From Bradyrhizobium lablabi (GTDB taxonomy: Bacteria; Pseudomonadota; Alphaproteobacteria; Rhizobiales; Xanthobacteraceae): a stretch of DNA of 64,000 nucleotides. Location: assembly GCF_018129385.1 (NCBI RefSeq), contig NZ_JAFCLN010000016.1:1-64000 (forward strand), read 5' to 3'. Position 1 is the stretch's first letter. Each line of letters starts with the position of its first letter. Of this stretch, positions 33,526 through 42,005 are shown one piece after another. A program made the position numbers and the translations under genes. The notes under the pieces were generated by a model that was given only the letters and a program-made list of their open reading frames with translations, had not been told where the DNA came from and ran no database searches.

Positions 33526-34628
33526 TTGTCGAACCCGTAGAAACGGCGCGCATTGCCGTACAGAATCTGCTGGCGCTGCGCCTCGGTCAGATTTGCTTTG
33601 AAGGAATAGCGGGGATCATCATAATCCCAGTGGGGATAGTCCGTTGCGAACAGCAGTCGATCCCAGCCTATCCGATCGAACAAGTCGAGCAGGGCCGCAG
33701 CACTTCCCGGCTCCTCCATCGGCTGGGTTGTGAACCAGACATGCTGCCGCACGTATTCGGACGGCGGCCGCTTCACGTGTGGGACCTCGCTTCGGAGCCT
33801 GTTCCAATGCTTGTCCATTCGGGCACTCAGTGAGGGTATCCAGCCAAGGCCGCCTTCCATGATCACGACGCGCAACTGCGGAAACCGTTCGAACACACCC
33901 TCAAAAACGAGGCTTGCCATCACGGCCTGCATGGCCTGGGCGACCATGTGGTGCTCCTCCATGTAATAGGAGCCCCAGCCGCCGCCTGTAGAAGGATGGC
34001 CGTTCGTGCCCCCGACATGGACAGTGATCGGAAGATTATTGCGGACAGCGGCTTCAAAAATCGGCCAGTAACGTCGCCGTCCCAGCGGCTCGTCGGTCCG
34101 CGGCAGCAGCAGGATCTGCGTGAAATTCGGATCGCCCCCACGCGCGTCGATTTCGGCAACCGAGGCATCAGTATCTTCCTGCGCAACGAGCACGGAGGCG
34201 CGAAGCCGCGGGTCCTGCTTCACCCAGCGTTCCACCTGCCAGGTGTTCATGGCCCTCGTCAGCGCGGCCCCGAAGTCGAGATTTCTCTGGCTGCCGGGAT
34301 TCCAGCGGAGAGGAATCAGCATCCCGACCTCGACACCGTTCGGATCGAGATGCTGTTTCCTCATCAGATCGAGGCTCGAACCCGGCGGCCCGCCCTCTTC
34401 CGGATACGCATCAACCCTGGCAGCGTCCGGCGACATGCGCGGATGCGACAGCGCTTCGGAAAATGCATGCCGCAAATGGCTGCCGTAGACCGCAAGATGA
34501 TCGATCCAGCGCTTTTCGAGGTAGGGATGGATTTCCTTCCAGGACGTCATCGCGGGATGAATGTCGCAGTCGATGACCTGAAGTCTGTGCTTCGCCGGAC
34601 TCTTCCGATCCAGATCCATGATGCTCAT
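33522..34628 (-). CDS. Amidohydrolase-2 family protein, Asp-x-His type, paralogue A
   Basis: The 368-residue TIM-barrel protein begins with VIDCDIHPAM, where the usual first His of H-x-H is Asp, as in some decarboxylase-type members. It also has ITVHVGG for the central His and FATDYPHWDYDDP for the late acid. The start overlaps the stop of paralogue B by 4 bp (ATGA). Paralogue B at 34625 has the same key motifs. The pair may act on successive ring-cleavage products or form a hetero-oligomer (inference). Confidence 0.85.
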   Translation of the reverse strand: MSIMDLDRKSPAKHRLQVIDCDIHPAMTSWKEIHPYLEKRWIDHLAVYGSHLRHAFSEALSHPRMSPDAARVDAYPEEGGPPGSSLDLMRKQHLDPNGVEVGMLIPLRWNPGSQRNLDFGAALTRAMNTWQVERWVKQDPRLRASVLVAQEDTDASVAEIDARGGDPNFTQILLLPRTDEPLGRRRYWPIFEAAVRNNLPITVHVGGTNGHPSTGGGWGSYYMEEHHMVAQAMQAVMASLVFEGVFERFPQLRVVIMEGGLGWIPSLSARMDKHWNRLRSEVPHVKRPPSEYVRQHVWFTTQPMEEPGSAAALLDLFDRIGWDRLLFATDYPHWDYDDPRYSFKANLTEAQRQQILYGNARRFYGFDK

Positions 34629-35746
34629 CGGGCAACCTCCATGGGCTGATCTGCCTTCGACAGCCGCGGGTATGTGGCCAGCGCATTGTCGAATAGGATG
34701 TTCCGGGCCAAGGCGTCAGGCAGACCAGCCGGCAACGCGTTATCCTCGTCGAATTGCCAGTGCGGATAGTCGGTGGAAAACAGGAACAACCTGTCCGACT
34801 TGAGATGGTCGACCAGCCGCAAGATGGCTTCGCGCTCGTCGGCTGCGTCGATAGGTTGTGCCGTAAGCCGAACGTGATCTCTTAATATCTCCGACGGCGC
34901 CCTCGTTACCCAGGGGACCTCGGCCCGAACGCCTTTCCAGGTCTTATCGGCCCGCCAGATAAATCCGCTCAGCCATGTCAGACCGGATTCGATCGCCACA
35001 ACCTTCAGGTCAGGAAATTTGGCGAAGACGCCTTCGGAGATCATGCTCTGGAGTTGGTTCTCGAAGGCAGCGGATTGGGCGATGTAGTCTTCAACATAAT
35101 AGGACGGCCAGCCGACAGCGGTCGGCGCGTAACGGTAAGCGCTGCCGGCGTGGATGCCGATGGGAAGCTTCAGCTGTTCGGCCAGCCTGTAGATCGGCCA
35201 AAGCTGCCGCCGGCCCAGCGTCACCTCGCCGGACACCAGCATCAACACCTGAACAAAGCGGAAATCATTGGCGCGGCGCTCGATCTCCTGCACCGCAAGT
35301 TCCGTATTGTGGGCGGGAATCACGATCGACGCCCGCAGCCGCGCGTCGCGACCAAGCCATTCGTCCCTGATCCAATCGTTGGTGGCGCGACAGAACGCAG
35401 CTGCCATATCCTCGCTGTGAAAGACCTGCGCACCGTAAAGGCAGTTGAGGATGCCGAAGCGGAGTTTGTATCGGTCGATCACATGGCGCTGCATCATCGC
35501 GAGCGACGCGCCGGCCTTCGTCCCGTCCGCCGGCATCCAGTCCGGCCGGCAGGAAAGAGGAGCGTTTTGCGGGTAACTCGTGAGGCTCAGGTTGAGACGG
35601 TCCAACGCGCGGACGGAAACCATCTCGCGCCAATATTCGTCCAGATAGGGAAGCAGCACTGCCATTGACGGCACGGCAGGGTGCAGATCGCAATCGATTG
35701 CGTTCTGTAATCCGATTGACGGACCTGCCGCTTGCGGGTCTTGCAT
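34625..35746 (-). CDS. Amidohydrolase-2 family protein, Asp-x-His type, paralogue B
   Basis: A 373-residue protein from ATG 35746, preferred over ATGs at 35797 and 35773 because GGAGAG lies 8 bp upstream. It shows AIDCDLHPAVPSM, IGIHAGS and FSTDYPHWQFDED, the same metal motifs as paralogue A, with Asp in place of the first His. It is coupled to paralogue A by a 4-bp overlap. The neighbouring receptor and Rieske genes suggest a role in aromatic catabolism. Confidence 0.85.
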   Translation of the reverse strand: MQDPQAAGPSIGLQNAIDCDLHPAVPSMAVLLPYLDEYWREMVSVRALDRLNLSLTSYPQNAPLSCRPDWMPADGTKAGASLAMMQRHVIDRYKLRFGILNCLYGAQVFHSEDMAAAFCRATNDWIRDEWLGRDARLRASIVIPAHNTELAVQEIERRANDFRFVQVLMLVSGEVTLGRRQLWPIYRLAEQLKLPIGIHAGSAYRYAPTAVGWPSYYVEDYIAQSAAFENQLQSMISEGVFAKFPDLKVVAIESGLTWLSGFIWRADKTWKGVRAEVPWVTRAPSEILRDHVRLTAQPIDAADEREAILRLVDHLKSDRLFLFSTDYPHWQFDEDNALPAGLPDALARNILFDNALATYPRLSKADQPMEVAR

Positions 35747-35815
35747 TGCGAACTCTCCACGCGGATCTTGCATCTGTGCGGGGCGCCACCCAGGCAACCC
35801 ACGCCAGACGGCAAC

Positions 35816-36868
35816 TTAAGGATACATCTCGCGCGCAAGCACGAGCATCTTGTCCATTTTCGCGGCATCGGTCGTACCGAGCAGCTTGCCCTTTTCAAGT
35901 TCAGCCATGGCCGGATCGACCCCAGGCAATTCCCTGGACGTCACAGGCAGCAGGCCGAGATCCGCGAAGCTCTTTTGCATCTTCTGGCCCAGATAATATT
36001 CCATGAGCAGACGCGCCGCATTCGGATGCGGGGCATTCTTGAGCAGCGCCAGATCGTAGCCGATATAGGGCAACCCTTCACTCGGCGTCAGGAACTTGAC
36101 GGGAAGCCCCTTGAGATCGCGTATCGAAGTCAGGTTCTGCGGGATATAGAGCGGATACTCTCCACGCGCGAGCCGCCGCTCGTTTGCAGGAATCTCGCGG
36201 CTGAACTTCAGGTCCTGCTTGGCGAGCTTCTCCATGAAGTCGCGTCCAAACTTCTCCTGGAGTACATAAAACAGCACGCCTCCGCCGCCCAGCGCACGGA
36301 AGTCGTCGCTCAATATCTTGCCCTTCCAGCGTGGATCGGCGAGATCAAGCCAACTCTTCGGTTCTTCGCCAGCCTTGACGAGTTGCGTGTTGGCGAGAAT
36401 GCCGTAGACGATGGCAAACACCGGAAGCCGGATGTCGTCGCCGCGAAATTCCGGCTTGAAATGCCCAAGGCTCGGAAGCGGCCCATAGGGATCGAAGACA
36501 CGATCCTGTTCCATCTGAAGGGTCGTCGTCGTGCGCCCGTTTTCGGACACGTCTGCCGCAAACCGCCCTGCCGCTTGCTCGATGCGGATCCGCTCCCGCA
36601 CCTCGCTTGCCCTGGCTTCCAATATATCGACCGTTATGCCGTAGGATGCCTCGAATTCCTTCTTGAGGGCCTGGTGCGTGGCAAGGCCGACGAACGCGCT
36701 GTAGAGAACAACACGCCCCTCCTTCCTGGCCGCCGCAACGAGCTTGCCCCACTCGTCTTCCGCGCGCGCCGACCGCGAGGCTGACAGCGCCGCCGTTCCG
36801 GCGGCCAGCCCCAGCAGGGCGGCCCGTCGCGTGATAAGCGCCGTCTTGACCGGGAGATCCGAGGACAT
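35816..36868 (-). CDS. ABC substrate-binding protein (AfuA-like), receptor 2, Tat signal
   Basis: A 350-residue receptor with an N-terminal ITRRAALLGLAAG stretch and cleavage near SARA-EDEW, suggesting Tat export, unlike the Sec-type signal of receptor 1. The body has AARKEGRVVLYSAF and NAPHPNAARLLMEYYLGQK. No permease or ATPase gene adjoins it; it probably shares the transporter at 29154-32054. It sits between a Rieske oxygenase gene and the amidohydrolase pair on the same strand. Confidence 0.87.
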   Translation of the reverse strand: MSSDLPVKTALITRRAALLGLAAGTAALSASRSARAEDEWGKLVAAARKEGRVVLYSAFVGLATHQALKKEFEASYGITVDILEARASEVRERIRIEQAAGRFAADVSENGRTTTTLQMEQDRVFDPYGPLPSLGHFKPEFRGDDIRLPVFAIVYGILANTQLVKAGEEPKSWLDLADPRWKGKILSDDFRALGGGGVLFYVLQEKFGRDFMEKLAKQDLKFSREIPANERRLARGEYPLYIPQNLTSIRDLKGLPVKFLTPSEGLPYIGYDLALLKNAPHPNAARLLMEYYLGQKMQKSFADLGLLPVTSRELPGVDPAMAELEKGKLLGTTDAAKMDKMLVLAREMYP

Positions 36869-36873
36869 GGCCC

Positions 36874-38202
36874 CTACTCCGCGGCTTGCTGGCCCGACGC
36901 GGGCCAGCGGATGGCGCTCTTGAGTTGCTGATCGTAGGCCTCCAGCCAGTCAATCTTGCCGTCGGCATAAAACGATCCGGCGCGGGCATTCCAGAACACT
37001 TCCGTATCGTCAACGCCGGGAGGCACAATCCCTTTCTCGGCGAACCCACGCGCAACCGTCAACAAACGCCGCCTCGTGCGCGAGATCATGATGTCGCTCG
37101 GAGCGAGATGCTCCATCGTATGGTCGACGATCGGACCCATGCTTTCGGTGACCGCTTGATCCTGCATCACGATGTTGCGAATGCCGGTATAGACGCGATT
37201 TGTGCGCTGCGCCTCGCGATCGATCTCCCAATCGTTGCGGAGGTTCTGCACGGGCCTCCAGCGCCCGAACCAGTCCGTCGTATTGGGCAGGTAGACCAGC
37301 GGATCCGCGCCACTGATGCCCGAGCCCGACTTCAGCTTCGAAGACGAATAGGTCGCCCCCTTGGCCTTGCCGCCGTAAATCGAGATCAGCATCGTATGTG
37401 TGTCGTCCATCGGCACCCACGCTTTCGCCACGACATGGTCGGCAAAATCCGCGTTGGGAGTCTGCGTCCAGAACGGCAGGCAGAAATGCGCCATGCGCCA
37501 ATGCATGCGCCCGTCCGATTCGGGCCGATAAGCTCCGTACATCGTGCCCCATTCGGTATCGCCGACCTTATATTCCGGCGCGCGGTTCGCCACCGTGTGG
37601 CGGGCCGGATGCCCTTCCTCGAAATCTTCGGCTTTGACGTGACCTGCGTGCAGGAAGCCGAAGTGCGAGGTATCGATATCGCCCTCCAGCCCCTGGAGCC
37701 AATTGGCTTCCCGTTGCAGCAGCGTAAAGGTCAGATCCTGTTCGGGAACGTACAAGGCTTCCAACATGGGCATTGGAGGCGGTTCGGCCCTGGCTCCCAT
37801 GTAAACCCAGATGAGCCCGGCCTGCTCCCGCACCTTGTAGCTCTTGGCCCGAACCTTCTCCTTGAAGTCCTGCGGTGGAGGCACGTTCGGCATTTCAAGG
37901 CAGCGGCCGTCCACGTCGAACTTCCAGCCGTGGTAAACACAACGGATGCCGTTTTCCTCGTTCCGGCCCAGGAACAGCGACGCGCAGCGGTGAGGACAGC
38001 GATGGTCGAGCACCCCCACCCGACCAGAACTGTCGCGAAACGCAATCAGGGCTTCGCCAAGCAGCATGAGCCGCATCGGATCGCCGTCCGGCTTCAATTC
38101 GGATGAGGCTGCGGCCGGAATCCAGTATTGCCGCATCATTTCGCCCATCACCGTACCAGGACCGACGCGTGTGAGATCATGGCCATCCGTTGCCTTGGAC
38201 AT
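36874..38202 (-). CDS. Rieske aromatic ring-hydroxylating oxygenase, alpha subunit (phthalate-dioxygenase type) 1
   Basis: The 442-residue protein starts at ATG 38202, preceded by AGGGAG at 6-nt spacing. Early GTVMGEMMRQYWIPA is typical of the phthalate 4,5-dioxygenase oxygenase group. The Rieske ligands are CPHRCAS and CVYHGWKFD (about residues 70-95), and the mononuclear iron ligands are in DTSHFGFLHAGH (about residue 190). It is the first gene of the minus-strand run from 38202 to 29154. A promoter-like pair lies at 38252-38280. The substrate is unknown; a carboxylated aromatic is likely from the subfamily. Confidence 0.9.
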   Translation of the reverse strand: MSKATDGHDLTRVGPGTVMGEMMRQYWIPAAASSELKPDGDPMRLMLLGEALIAFRDSSGRVGVLDHRCPHRCASLFLGRNEENGIRCVYHGWKFDVDGRCLEMPNVPPPQDFKEKVRAKSYKVREQAGLIWVYMGARAEPPPMPMLEALYVPEQDLTFTLLQREANWLQGLEGDIDTSHFGFLHAGHVKAEDFEEGHPARHTVANRAPEYKVGDTEWGTMYGAYRPESDGRMHWRMAHFCLPFWTQTPNADFADHVVAKAWVPMDDTHTMLISIYGGKAKGATYSSSKLKSGSGISGADPLVYLPNTTDWFGRWRPVQNLRNDWEIDREAQRTNRVYTGIRNIVMQDQAVTESMGPIVDHTMEHLAPSDIMISRTRRRLLTVARGFAEKGIVPPGVDDTEVFWNARAGSFYADGKIDWLEAYDQQLKSAIRWPASGQQAAE

Positions 38203-38251
38203 GAACATCTCCCTGCTTTTATCGTGCGCTGCACAATTTAGAATTAGTTTC

Positions 38252-38280
38252 ATTATGCAAGTATTATTGAGATAGGTCAA
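38252..38280 (-). promoter_or_regulatory. Promoter of Rieske oxygenase 1 operon
   Basis: On the minus strand TTGACC (38275-38280) and CATAAT (38252-38257) are separated by exactly 17 bp. AT-rich DNA with a loose dyad (TGCA-T-AAT and TGCA-C-AAT) extends to about 38231. The divergent MarR gene starts about 90 bp away and could act here. Confidence 0.55.
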
Positions 38281-38369
38281 TGCGCAACGCGACCAACCGT
38301 GCCGTTCGTTGAGTCACCTTATGGAGAGCTCTATAGTTCCGACGACTCTTTGCTGAGATATTTCTCTCC

Positions 38370-38855
38370 ATGAAAAGCAAACATTCGCCGCCGCCGCTCG
38401 AGCACTGGATCGGCTATCGCTTCAGCCGCATCGCGGCCCATTTGGGCAATTACATCGCGCAGATGTACGTGAGCCGCCACGATCTGACGATGCCGGCATG
38501 GCGAAGTCTTGCGGTGATCGCCCGGCATCAGCCACTCACCGCAGCACAGCTCGGCGCACTAACGTCGTCGGATCCCTCGAAGGTTGCCCGCGCCATCGAA
38601 CTGCTTGTCCGCCGCGGCCTTATCCGTCGTGGCGTCGACAAGGCCGACCGCCGTCGCGCAAGCCTCGGCCTCACCCGGGAAGGCCGAAAGATTTACAAGG
38701 ATATCGAGAAATTTTCTGTTCGGGTCGAACGGGAGATTACCAATGGGCTCAGCGCGACCGAGCTCGCCGGGCTTCGGCATCTCCTCGACAAGCTGGACCA
38801 CCGGCTCGAGGATCGCGTCAGGAGCCGGAGCTGGAAGGAATTTATCGACAACTGA
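38370..38855 (+). CDS. MarR-family transcriptional regulator 1
   Basis: A 161-residue winged-helix protein: WRSLAVIARHQPLTAAQLG leads into the recognition region SDPSKVARAIELLVRRGLIRR, and the wing DKADRRRASLGLTREGR follows. It is divergent from Rieske oxygenase 1 and convergent with a second MarR gene (38928). MarR proteins usually respond to aromatic carboxylates, which suits the neighbouring oxygenases. Confidence 0.9.
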   Translation: MKSKHSPPPLEHWIGYRFSRIAAHLGNYIAQMYVSRHDLTMPAWRSLAVIARHQPLTAAQLGALTSSDPSKVARAIELLVRRGLIRRGVDKADRRRASLGLTREGRKIYKDIEKFSVRVEREITNGLSATELAGLRHLLDKLDHRLEDRVRSRSWKEFIDN

Positions 38856-38927
38856 ATTGTCGAAGCCGAAGGCAGCCGATCGGCGGGATCAAATCCGATC
38901 TGAGGCAAGGTGCTCTAGCCCAGGCGC

Positions 38928-39479
38928 TCAGTCACCCATCAAATCCTGCCACTTGAAACGATCCATGAGCTCCGCCACTCGCCCGTCCAGAATATCTATG
39001 GTCTTTTCCAGCCGTCGCAGGTCGTCGGGATGGAGCGTTTCTCTCAAATAGAGTTCGACGCGCTGTGACAAACGCTCGACGTCGCGATAGACGACCCAGC
39101 CCTTCCTGGTCAGCCTGAGGCGAGCCTTGCGCCGGTCGCTTGGATCGGCATCGCGCTCGATCAGCCCCTGTGTGGTCAGCGCTTCGAGCGCGCGCGCGAC
39201 CTTGAACGGGTCAGACGACGTGCGCCCCGCAAGCTCCTTCGCCGAGAGTGGCTCATAGCGGGCAATGACGGCAAGCGATCGCCAGGCCGGCTGGCTCAAC
39301 TGATGTTTGGTTCTGTACATATCGGCCGTGAACTTGCCGACGCGACTTAAAATCAGACCGAAGCGATAAGATATCCATCGCTCAAGCGGCAACGAAGGAT
39401 CGTAGCCTGCTTCAGTCTTCATCTTTTTCGGCTCGATGTTTTCGTGAGCCTTTCTCTCGCGTTTCCTGACCTTTGTCAC
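38928..39479 (-). CDS. MarR-family transcriptional regulator 2
   Basis: The 183-residue protein starts with GTG at 39479 behind a GGGGGA stretch; an ATG at 39422 is an alternative that removes a Lys-rich tail. It contains WRSLAVIARYEPLSAKELAGR, SDPFKVARALEALTTQGLIERD and the wing DPSDRRKARLRLTRKG. It is clearly related to MarR 1, sharing the E-R/H-W-I-x-Y-R-F beginning. It is divergent from receptor 3 at 39654, whose promoter carries a dyad. Confidence 0.9.
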   Translation of the reverse strand: MTKVRKRERKAHENIEPKKMKTEAGYDPSLPLERWISYRFGLILSRVGKFTADMYRTKHQLSQPAWRSLAVIARYEPLSAKELAGRTSSDPFKVARALEALTTQGLIERDADPSDRRKARLRLTRKGWVVYRDVERLSQRVELYLRETLHPDDLRRLEKTIDILDGRVAELMDRFKWQDLMGD

Positions 39480-39603
39480 GCGTAGCTGTCCCCCCCAAAG
39501 GCATCTTTAAGAGCCCCACGAAGGGGCGAGCATAACGCACGCGGAATCGTCAACTGTGCGCGACGCCATTCTACATACACGCCCTTGACAGCGATTTCAA
39601 AAC

Positions 39604-39634
39604 TTGCGAAACGCAACTAAATCACGTTTATAAT
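39604..39634 (+). promoter_or_regulatory. Promoter and dyad ahead of receptor 3 / Rieske oxygenase 2 operon
   Basis: A perfect TATAAT (39629-39634) lies 20 bp upstream of the ATG at 39654. Just before it is TTGCG-AAA-CGCAA (39604-39616), a perfect inverted repeat that overlaps the expected -35 region. The dyad is a good candidate operator for the divergent MarR protein encoded at 38928. Confidence 0.55.
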
Positions 39635-39653
39635 AATCGTAAGGGAGACGCAT

Positions 39654-40709
39654 ATGGGCGAGCGGTTGGACGTCACTGCGTGCAGATCTCGCGCGCGTTG
39701 GAGATGGATCGCTTCGTCCATCGCCGTCTTGGTCATCGCTGCAACCGCCGTTTCGAAGCCCGCACAATCGCAGACCCCTGACTGGGATGCAGTCGTCGCC
39801 AATGCCAAGAAAGAAGGCTCGGTCACGATCTACAGCGCGGCGCCGGGCGCCCCGCCAGTCACCGAGATCAACAACCTGTTCAAGCAGCGCTACGGAATCC
39901 GCATTGATGTCCTTGAAGGACGCGCCAGCGAAATCCTCGAACGCATCCGCGTCGAGCAGAGCGCAGGACGGGCCGTGGGTGACGTGCATTACAACGGCAG
40001 CACGCCGACCGAACGGATGGCTGCGGAGGGCGCCTTTCAGCCCTATGGCGACATTCCGAATGCAAAGAATGTCGTGCCCCCGTATGTCGCCGACGGGACG
40101 CGCCTTAGTTCGAACACGCTGAGCTACGGCATCCTGGTGAATAACAACCTCGTCAAACCCGGCGACGAGCCAAAGAGCTGGCGCGACCTTCTTGATCCGA
40201 AATGGCAGAACAAGATCCTGGCCGACGACATGCGTGCGTTGGGCGGCGGCTCGATCCTTTTTTTCGTGCTTACCGACAAGCTGGGGGCGGATTTTCATCG
40301 GGAGTTTGCCAAGCAGAAGCCTGCCTTTGTTCGGGACATCCGCAATGCCGAGCGGCGCGTAACGCACGGCGAATACCCGCTGCTTGTTCCCGAGGTTCTC
40401 CCCTACTACGTCGCCATCAAAGGGCTTCCCGTGAGGTTCGTCGCGCCCGAGGAAGGCTGCCCCTACGTCCGCTTCGATCTGACAATGCTGAAGGATGCGC
40501 CACATCCCAACGCGGCGCGCCTGTTGATGAATTTTTACCTCAGCGATGAGGCCCAGCAGATCTTTGCCCGCGGCGGCTACACAACGGTGAACGGCAAGCC
40601 GATGCCGGAAGTGGCCGGTTTGGCGGCGCCTTGCTCAAAACCTCTCGGCACTTCGAGCGCAGATCGGCAAGACGAGATGCTGCGCCTGGCGCGCGAGATC
40701 TATCAATAG
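39654..40709 (+). CDS. ABC substrate-binding protein (AfuA-like), receptor 3
   Basis: A 351-residue receptor with an N-terminal signal segment (WIASSIAVLVIAATAVS, cleavage near residue 38) and the family beginning DWDAVVANAKKEGSVTIYSAAPGAP. It keeps KDAPHPNAARLLMNFYLS. It is the first gene of a three-gene operon with Rieske oxygenase 2 and its reductase. Like receptor 2 it has no adjacent permease or ATPase and may use the transporter at 29154-32054. Confidence 0.87.
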   Translation: MGERLDVTACRSRARWRWIASSIAVLVIAATAVSKPAQSQTPDWDAVVANAKKEGSVTIYSAAPGAPPVTEINNLFKQRYGIRIDVLEGRASEILERIRVEQSAGRAVGDVHYNGSTPTERMAAEGAFQPYGDIPNAKNVVPPYVADGTRLSSNTLSYGILVNNNLVKPGDEPKSWRDLLDPKWQNKILADDMRALGGGSILFFVLTDKLGADFHREFAKQKPAFVRDIRNAERRVTHGEYPLLVPEVLPYYVAIKGLPVRFVAPEEGCPYVRFDLTMLKDAPHPNAARLLMNFYLSDEAQQIFARGGYTTVNGKPMPEVAGLAAPCSKPLGTSSADRQDEMLRLAREIYQ

Positions 40710-40772
40710 TGACTTGAGACAAGCATTTCTCGTGCGGCCAAACTCAGGCCGCAGAGCCTTCTGGAGATGAGC

Positions 40773-42005
40773 ATGAGCATGACGACCGCGAAACCTTCCG
40801 GGCGGCAGATCGACGGCGGAGGATACGGCAAGCCACCAGGCACGTTCGATGAATCGCTCACCCGTGTCGGCCCAGGCACGCCGGGCGGCGAGTTTCTGCG
40901 CCGTTACTGGCATCCGGTCGGCGTATCGGACACGGTGACGGCGGTGCCCCAGCGCGTGCGGGTGCTGGGCGAGGACCTCATCCTGTTCCGCGACGGCAAA
41001 GGACGCGCCGGCCTGTTGCATGCCCGTTGCTGCCATCGCGGCACCACGCTCTATTACGGCAAGGTCGAAGAGTCCGGAATTCGCTGCTGCTATCACGGCT
41101 GGCTCTTCGACGTGGAAGGGCACTGTCTTGAACAGCCGTGCGAGCCTGAAGGTGGCCTTCACCGCGACAAGGCGCGCCAGCCCTGGTACCCCGTCGAGGA
41201 ACGTTACGGCCTCGTGTTCGCCTATATGGGGCCACTCGACCGCAAGCCGCCGCTTCCGCGTTACGACACGCTCGAAAATCTTGGCGACGACGAACACCTC
41301 GAACAGGATCGCGACAGCTTCTATGTCGGCGGCGGGCGCAACGCCGCCAATCCGAATGTCCCCTACAACTGGCTCCAGAATTACGAGAACGTCATGGATC
41401 CGTTCCATGTCGTGATCCTGCACGCACGCTTCAGCGGCGTTCAGTTTCGCGAGGAGCTGGGCGTGCTGCCCAAAGTCGATTGGGATTACCTCGACCACGG
41501 CGTCGCGACCAATTCGATCCGCGATATCAACGGACGGACATTTCGAAGGATCACGCAGGTCTTGCTGCCCAACGTCCGCATCGTGCCGTCCATCGAGATG
41601 ACATCGGGCAAGGGGCGCGAAGTGGCCTGGCTGGTGCCGGCCGACGACACGTCGCATCGCTCGCTCGGCGTCGCGCGGGTGCCGAACGGCGCTGAGCCGC
41701 TCTATACAAGGCGATCCCGGCTCGTGAACCACGATGGCAAGCTGTGGACCGAGATGACGGACGAAGAACACCGCCTGTTCCCGGACGATTTTGAAGCCCA
41801 GTTTGGTCAGGGTCCCATCACCTTCCATTCTGAAGAGCGGCTCGGCACGACCGACAAGGGAATTGTGATGCTGCGGCGGCTGCTCTCGCGGCAGATCAAG
41901 GCGGTTGAAGAAGGCAAGGATCCGATCGGCGCGGGGACAAATGGAGCGGAAATGATAGAGGTCAAGGCCGGCAACTTCTTCCTTGAGGAGACTGATGCCC
42001 CTTGA
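40773..42005 (+). CDS. Rieske aromatic ring-hydroxylating oxygenase, alpha subunit (phthalate-dioxygenase type) 2
   Basis: A 410-residue oxygenase. ATG 40773 is preferred over 40767 because the GGAG at 40763 needs spacing; 40779 is also possible. It shows LTRVGPGTPGGEFLRRYWHPV, Rieske ligands in ARCCHRGTT and IRCCYHGWLFD, and mononuclear iron ligands in NVMDPFHVVILHARF. Both Rieske Cys are preceded or followed by a second Cys, a small oddity. Its stop overlaps the reductase start by 11 bp, so the two form a two-component oxygenase. Confidence 0.92.
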   Translation: MSMTTAKPSGRQIDGGGYGKPPGTFDESLTRVGPGTPGGEFLRRYWHPVGVSDTVTAVPQRVRVLGEDLILFRDGKGRAGLLHARCCHRGTTLYYGKVEESGIRCCYHGWLFDVEGHCLEQPCEPEGGLHRDKARQPWYPVEERYGLVFAYMGPLDRKPPLPRYDTLENLGDDEHLEQDRDSFYVGGGRNAANPNVPYNWLQNYENVMDPFHVVILHARFSGVQFREELGVLPKVDWDYLDHGVATNSIRDINGRTFRRITQVLLPNVRIVPSIEMTSGKGREVAWLVPADDTSHRSLGVARVPNGAEPLYTRRSRLVNHDGKLWTEMTDEEHRLFPDDFEAQFGQGPITFHSEERLGTTDKGIVMLRRLLSRQIKAVEEGKDPIGAGTNGAEMIEVKAGNFFLEETDAP

